Assembly: GCA_003482905.1 (NCBI GenBank)
Contig: DMXM01000034.1
Location: 1-8,872 of the forward strand
Source: Elusimicrobiota bacterium
GTDB lineage: Bacteria > Elusimicrobiota > Elusimicrobia > Elusimicrobiales > UBA9959
DNA: 8,872 nucleotides
Direction of reading: 5' to 3'
This document shows positions 6,402 to 8,872 of this stretch, piece after piece. The notes beneath the pieces were generated by a model. That model worked only from the letters and a program-made list of their open reading frames with translations, was not told the DNA's origin and ran no database searches. Each line of letters starts with the position of its first letter. Position 1 is the stretch's first letter. Both the position numbers and the translations under genes were made by a program.

Positions 6402-7351
6402 GCGTAATGCCGAAACTTAAAGCCGCGTATTTCTTTTTTTTAACGCTGGCCTGCGCCGCCGCGCTTCCCGCGCAGGAAGCCGGGGACGGGGCCGGGCAGG
6501 ATTACCAGAAGATGATGCAGCAGATGCTGAAATCCGGCAATTACGAACAGAACCAGCCTGAAAGCTGGGACGCGCGCCTGAAAGTGGTTTCCGGCGGCGT
6601 CATGGTCAGGCCTTCGGGAGCGGAGGACTGGTCCAGGGTCACAGGGGAAATGCCGCTGGACCCCGACGACTCGGTTAAGACCGCGCCGGACGGCGTGGCC
6701 GAGCTGTACCTGGACGACAAGGGAGCCATTTACGTCGGGCGGAACACGCAGCTGGAGATCTCCTCGCTGGACCAGGGGAACGCGGTCTTTTTTCTGGATT
6801 CAGGGGCCATCGTCGCCAAGGTAAAGCGCCTGCTCAACGACAAATTTAAAATGCAGGTGCGCACTCCCGCCGCGGTCTGCGCCGTCCGCGGCACGGAATT
6901 CGCCGTGGAACATTCGCAGTTCGGGAAGGAGACCACGGTAGCGGTTTTCGACGAGGGAAGCCTGGCGGTCACGCAGGCAGAGGCGGACGAGGGGGCCGGC
7001 CAGGAATACGTCCTGGAGAAGAACATGGAGCTTTCTTTAGGGCCGGAGAAGAAGCGCCTGCGGCCCGTCCGGCTGTCCAGGATGACCCGACACAAGGGCG
7101 CGCTGGGGGCCGTGCGCGCCCGCCTCGCCGCCCTGAAAAGCTGGAGGCCCAGGTCCCCGGCCAGGCGGGCGGCTTTGCGCGAGCAGGCGCTTAAACGCAG
7201 GGTGATCAGGCGCCAGGTGAGGGACGGCGCGCGGCCCAAGGCCGGGCGCCCGCGTTCCTCCAAAGCGGCGGCCGCCAGGCGTGCGAAAGAAAGGCGTCAG
7301 GCCAGGGAAGACTCCCTGCAGGACTCCGAAACCGAATTGGGGCGGGAGTAA
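6398..7351 (+). CDS. Secreted FecR-domain protein with a strongly basic C-terminal tail
   Basis: A signal peptide covers residues 1 to about 25: a short Lys-containing head, a hydrophobic core beginning YFFFLTLACAAA, and a likely cut near L-P-A. Export to the periplasm or surface is therefore expected. Residues about 60-190 carry a FecR-type beta-rich domain: a V-x-x-G-G-V-x-V strand, then D-D-S-V-K-T and A-E-L-Y-L, then VRTPAAVCAVRGTEFAV (154-170), the hallmark of the family. Classical FecR is an inner-membrane anti-sigma partner of FecI, but no sigma factor or TonB receptor lies here, so iron regulation is not implied. Residues 217-304 are extremely basic, about 33 Lys/Arg in 87 by hand count, ending in a short acidic stretch. 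The tail might bind nucleic acid, anionic wall polymer or membrane; this is unproven. The start overlaps the tyrS stop; an ATG at 6407 is an alternative. The function is unknown. Confidence 0.85.
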   Translation: MSVMPKLKAAYFFFLTLACAAALPAQEAGDGAGQDYQKMMQQMLKSGNYEQNQPESWDARLKVVSGGVMVRPSGAEDWSRVTGEMPLDPDDSVKTAPDGVAELYLDDKGAIYVGRNTQLEISSLDQGNAVFFLDSGAIVAKVKRLLNDKFKMQVRTPAAVCAVRGTEFAVEHSQFGKETTVAVFDEGSLAVTQAEADEGAGQEYVLEKNMELSLGPEKKRLRPVRLSRMTRHKGALGAVRARLAALKSWRPRSPARRAALREQALKRRVIRRQVRDGARPKAGRPRSSKAAAARRAKERRQAREDSLQDSETELGRE

Positions 7352-7908
7352 TGCGTCTTTTTGTAGCTTCGGCCTTCGAGCCGGTTTTTGTGGCGCATCT
7401 GAAAGCGGTCTCCGATTACGCGCGCGACAACGCGGGCAGGGACGCGGTGAAGTGGGTGGCTCCGTCCGACTTTCACATTACCTACGCTTTTCTGGGCGAC
7501 CTGGACCAGAAAGCCGCGGACGCGGCGGCGCGGGGGATAGACGCGGGACTTGAAGGCGTGAGCGCTTTTCGCGCGGGGGCCGGGGGGCTGGGGGTTTTCC
7601 CCTCTCCCAGGCATCCCAGCGTGCTCTGGGTGGGCATAAGCGAAGGCGCGGCCCGGCTGCGGGAACTGGCGGGCAGGCTCGCCGAAGCCCTGGCGGCCGC
7701 GGGGCTGATCTTCGAGAACCGCTTCGAGCCGCACGTGACCATAGGCAGGGTCAAACGGCCCCTGCCGGAAAACTTCTTCAGGCGCACGGCGGACTATACC
7801 GCCGCCAGGCGAGCAGAGACGCTGGTTTCCTCGGTGGAGTTGATGGAAAGCAGGCTTACGCCGGAGGGCCCGGTCTACCGGCAGATCTATTCCAGGCGGC
7901 TTCTATGA
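7351..7908 (+). CDS. thpR: RNA 2',3'-cyclic phosphodiesterase (2'-5' RNA ligase family)
   Basis: This is a 2H-phosphoesterase family member. In vitro, ThpR/LigT opens RNA 2',3'-cyclic phosphates to 2'-phosphates and can join 2'-5' ends of tRNA halves; its cellular role is poorly defined. The 185 residues match the family size. Both catalytic motifs are intact, H-I-T (42-44, in FHITYAFLGD) and H-V-T (128-130, in PHVTIGR), and the N-terminus M-R-L-F-V-A is typical. The HPSVLWVGI strand (88-96) lies between them. The ATG shares one base with the stop of the FecR-domain gene (TAATG), and GGGAG lies just upstream, so translation is probably coupled. The stop overlaps mltG by 4 bases. Location between an aminoacyl-tRNA synthetase gene and, further on, a tRNA gene suits a tRNA-related role, but that is only suggestive. 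Confidence 0.92.
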   Translation: MRLFVASAFEPVFVAHLKAVSDYARDNAGRDAVKWVAPSDFHITYAFLGDLDQKAADAAARGIDAGLEGVSAFRAGAGGLGVFPSPRHPSVLWVGISEGAARLRELAGRLAEALAAAGLIFENRFEPHVTIGRVKRPLPENFFRRTADYTAARRAETLVSSVELMESRLTPEGPVYRQIYSRRLL

Positions 7909-8849
7909 AACTATATAAAATTCTTGCGGCGGCGGCCCTTGTTGCTGGCTTGGCGTTATATTTCTTCTGGCCCGGAAGACCGTTAAAGATCTCCATTCCC
8001 GAAGGCGCCGGCGCGGGGCAGGCCGCGGCGGTGCTGAAACGCGAGGGCGTGATAGTAAGCTCCACGTGGTTCAAACTGCTGGTGAAGCTCACCGGCACCG
8101 GGCGCCGCGTCATGCCCGGAGAGTACACTCTGAGGGAGTTCATGTCCTGCGAGGAGGCGTTGTGGCGCCTCACCCACAGCACCTATATCAGCAGCGTGCG
8201 CGTAGTTATCCCCGAGGGCTGGCGGATGGAGCAGATAGCCGACCGCCTGGAGGCCAACGGGATAGTCCCGGCGGCGCAGTTCCTTAAGCTGGCCCGCGAA
8301 CAGAAACTTGAGGGCTACCTTTTTCCCTCCACTTACAATCTGAAGAAAAATACGCCGCCACAGGAAGTTGTAAATTTGCTAAAATTTGAATTCGACAGGC
8401 AAATAAGGCCTTTGTTCTCTAAAGGTTTCCCGGAACGGCTAGATGAGTTCAAAACTCTGGTCATAGCCTCGATAGTCGAGCGCGAAGCCGTGGACGACAG
8501 CGAGCGGCCCCTGATAGCCGCGGTTTATATAAACCGCTACCGCAGGGGGATGCCGCTTGAAGCCGACCCTACAACGCAATACGCCCTTGGCTACTGGAAG
8601 AGGGCTTTGACGTATAAGGACTTGAAATTCAAGTCTCCTTATAACACCTACGTGGTGGGAGGGCTGCCGCCGGGGCCAATCTGCAATCCCGGCTACAGCT
8701 CGGTCGCGGCGACGCTGGCGCCGGCCAACCTGGACGCCCTTTACTTTGTGGCGGACAGGAAGGGAAAACATATTTTCAACGCCAGCTTTAAGGAGCATCT
8801 TAAAGCCAAAAAGCGCGTAGAGCAAGCCGCAAAAGCCGAAAAGCAGTAG
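7905..8849 (+). CDS. mltG: Endolytic murein transglycosylase MltG
   Basis: MltG (YceG) cuts nascent glycan strands within the chain at the inner membrane and is thought to set peptidoglycan strand length. The protein has 314 residues, slightly shorter than the 340 of E. coli. One N-terminal membrane anchor is seen at about 5-22 (ILAAAALVAGLALYFFW), followed by an extracytoplasmic LysM-like region from residue 28 (IPEGAGAGQAAAVL) to about 90. The catalytic domain carries GYLFPSTYNL (137-146), the catalytic Glu192 in ASIVEREA, LEADPTTQYAL (218-228), YNTY (246-249) and GLPPGPICNPG (253-263). All key family motifs are intact. The start codon lies in the thpR stop (ATGA), so the gene is probably translated by coupling. 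The C-terminal tail is Lys/Ala-rich. The product is clear. Confidence 0.96.
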   Translation: MKLYKILAAAALVAGLALYFFWPGRPLKISIPEGAGAGQAAAVLKREGVIVSSTWFKLLVKLTGTGRRVMPGEYTLREFMSCEEALWRLTHSTYISSVRVVIPEGWRMEQIADRLEANGIVPAAQFLKLAREQKLEGYLFPSTYNLKKNTPPQEVVNLLKFEFDRQIRPLFSKGFPERLDEFKTLVIASIVEREAVDDSERPLIAAVYINRYRRGMPLEADPTTQYALGYWKRALTYKDLKFKSPYNTYVVGGLPPGPICNPGYSSVAATLAPANLDALYFVADRKGKHIFNASFKEHLKAKKRVEQAAKAEKQ

Positions 8850-8853
8850 ATTT

Positions 8854-8872
8854 GGGCGTGTAGCTCAGTTGG
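8854..8872 (+). tRNA. tRNA gene, 5' end only (right edge cuts it)
   Basis: GGGCGTG at 8854-8860 fits a 7-base acceptor strand. It is followed by T8-A9, the D-stem strand GCTC (8863-8866) and the invariant-type D-loop AGTTGG. This 5' pattern is that of a canonical elongator tRNA. The anticodon lies beyond the window, so the amino acid cannot be named. It starts 4 bases after the mltG stop, without an evident terminator between. Confidence 0.85.

Noticed and set aside
6398..6470. Lipoprotein signal in the FecR-domain protein (Cys19 after T-L-A)
   Set aside because: The residue at -3 is Thr, not Leu, and no typical lipobox fits; an ordinary signal peptide cut near L-P-A is better.
1..8872. Mobile elements, CRISPR arrays, phage genes or a defence island
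   Set aside because: No transposase, integrase, repeat array or defence domain is seen, and the genes are all housekeeping or envelope types.

Overview
The window is GC-rich by eye (not computed) and almost wholly coding on the + strand. It holds eight protein genes, the first cut by the left edge, and the first 19 bases of a tRNA gene cut by the right edge. I see no mobile elements, CRISPR arrays, phage genes or gap over 60 bases. The content is housekeeping: central metabolism, nucleotide kinase, transcription, DNA repair and restart, translation, RNA processing and cell-wall growth. MltG and a secreted FecR-domain protein imply a bacterium with peptidoglycan. Isoleucine AUA codons are unusually common for a GC-rich sequence. 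A deep-branching lineage such as Elusimicrobiota is possible, but that is a low-confidence guess without database support.

Left half (1-5188): the C-terminal half of pyruvate phosphate dikinase (ppdK); guanylate kinase (gmk, 4 bases downstream); a small omega-like RNA polymerase subunit (rpoZ) with the clearest Shine-Dalgarno sequence in the window; a family-4-type Fe-S uracil-DNA glycosylase; and primosomal protein N' (priA). The order gmk-rpoZ-x-priA resembles the widespread gmk-rpoZ-coaBC-priA cluster, with the glycosylase in the slot usually held by coaBC. The glycosylase and PriA would link base-excision repair to fork restart.

Right half (5189-8872): an AT-rich 40-base gap, probably holding a promoter, precedes tyrosyl-tRNA synthetase (tyrS). 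tyrS is followed by a secreted FecR-domain protein with a very basic tail, the RNA 2',3'-cyclic phosphodiesterase thpR, and the endolytic murein transglycosylase mltG. The last three start inside the stop of the gene before (overlaps of 4, 1 and 4 bases), so this looks like one translationally coupled operon. A tRNA gene starts 4 bases after the mltG stop.

The most notable observation is PriA. It keeps its N-terminal DNA-binding region and all eight zinc-binding cysteines, but has lost the recognisable Walker A lysine, the DEEH Walker B, the motif V glycine signature and the motif VI arginine signature. It also appears to lack the winged-helix domain. It reads as a conserved but ATPase-dead pseudohelicase rather than a decayed gene. 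I did not find a convincing wholly new system; the other findings are smaller oddities.
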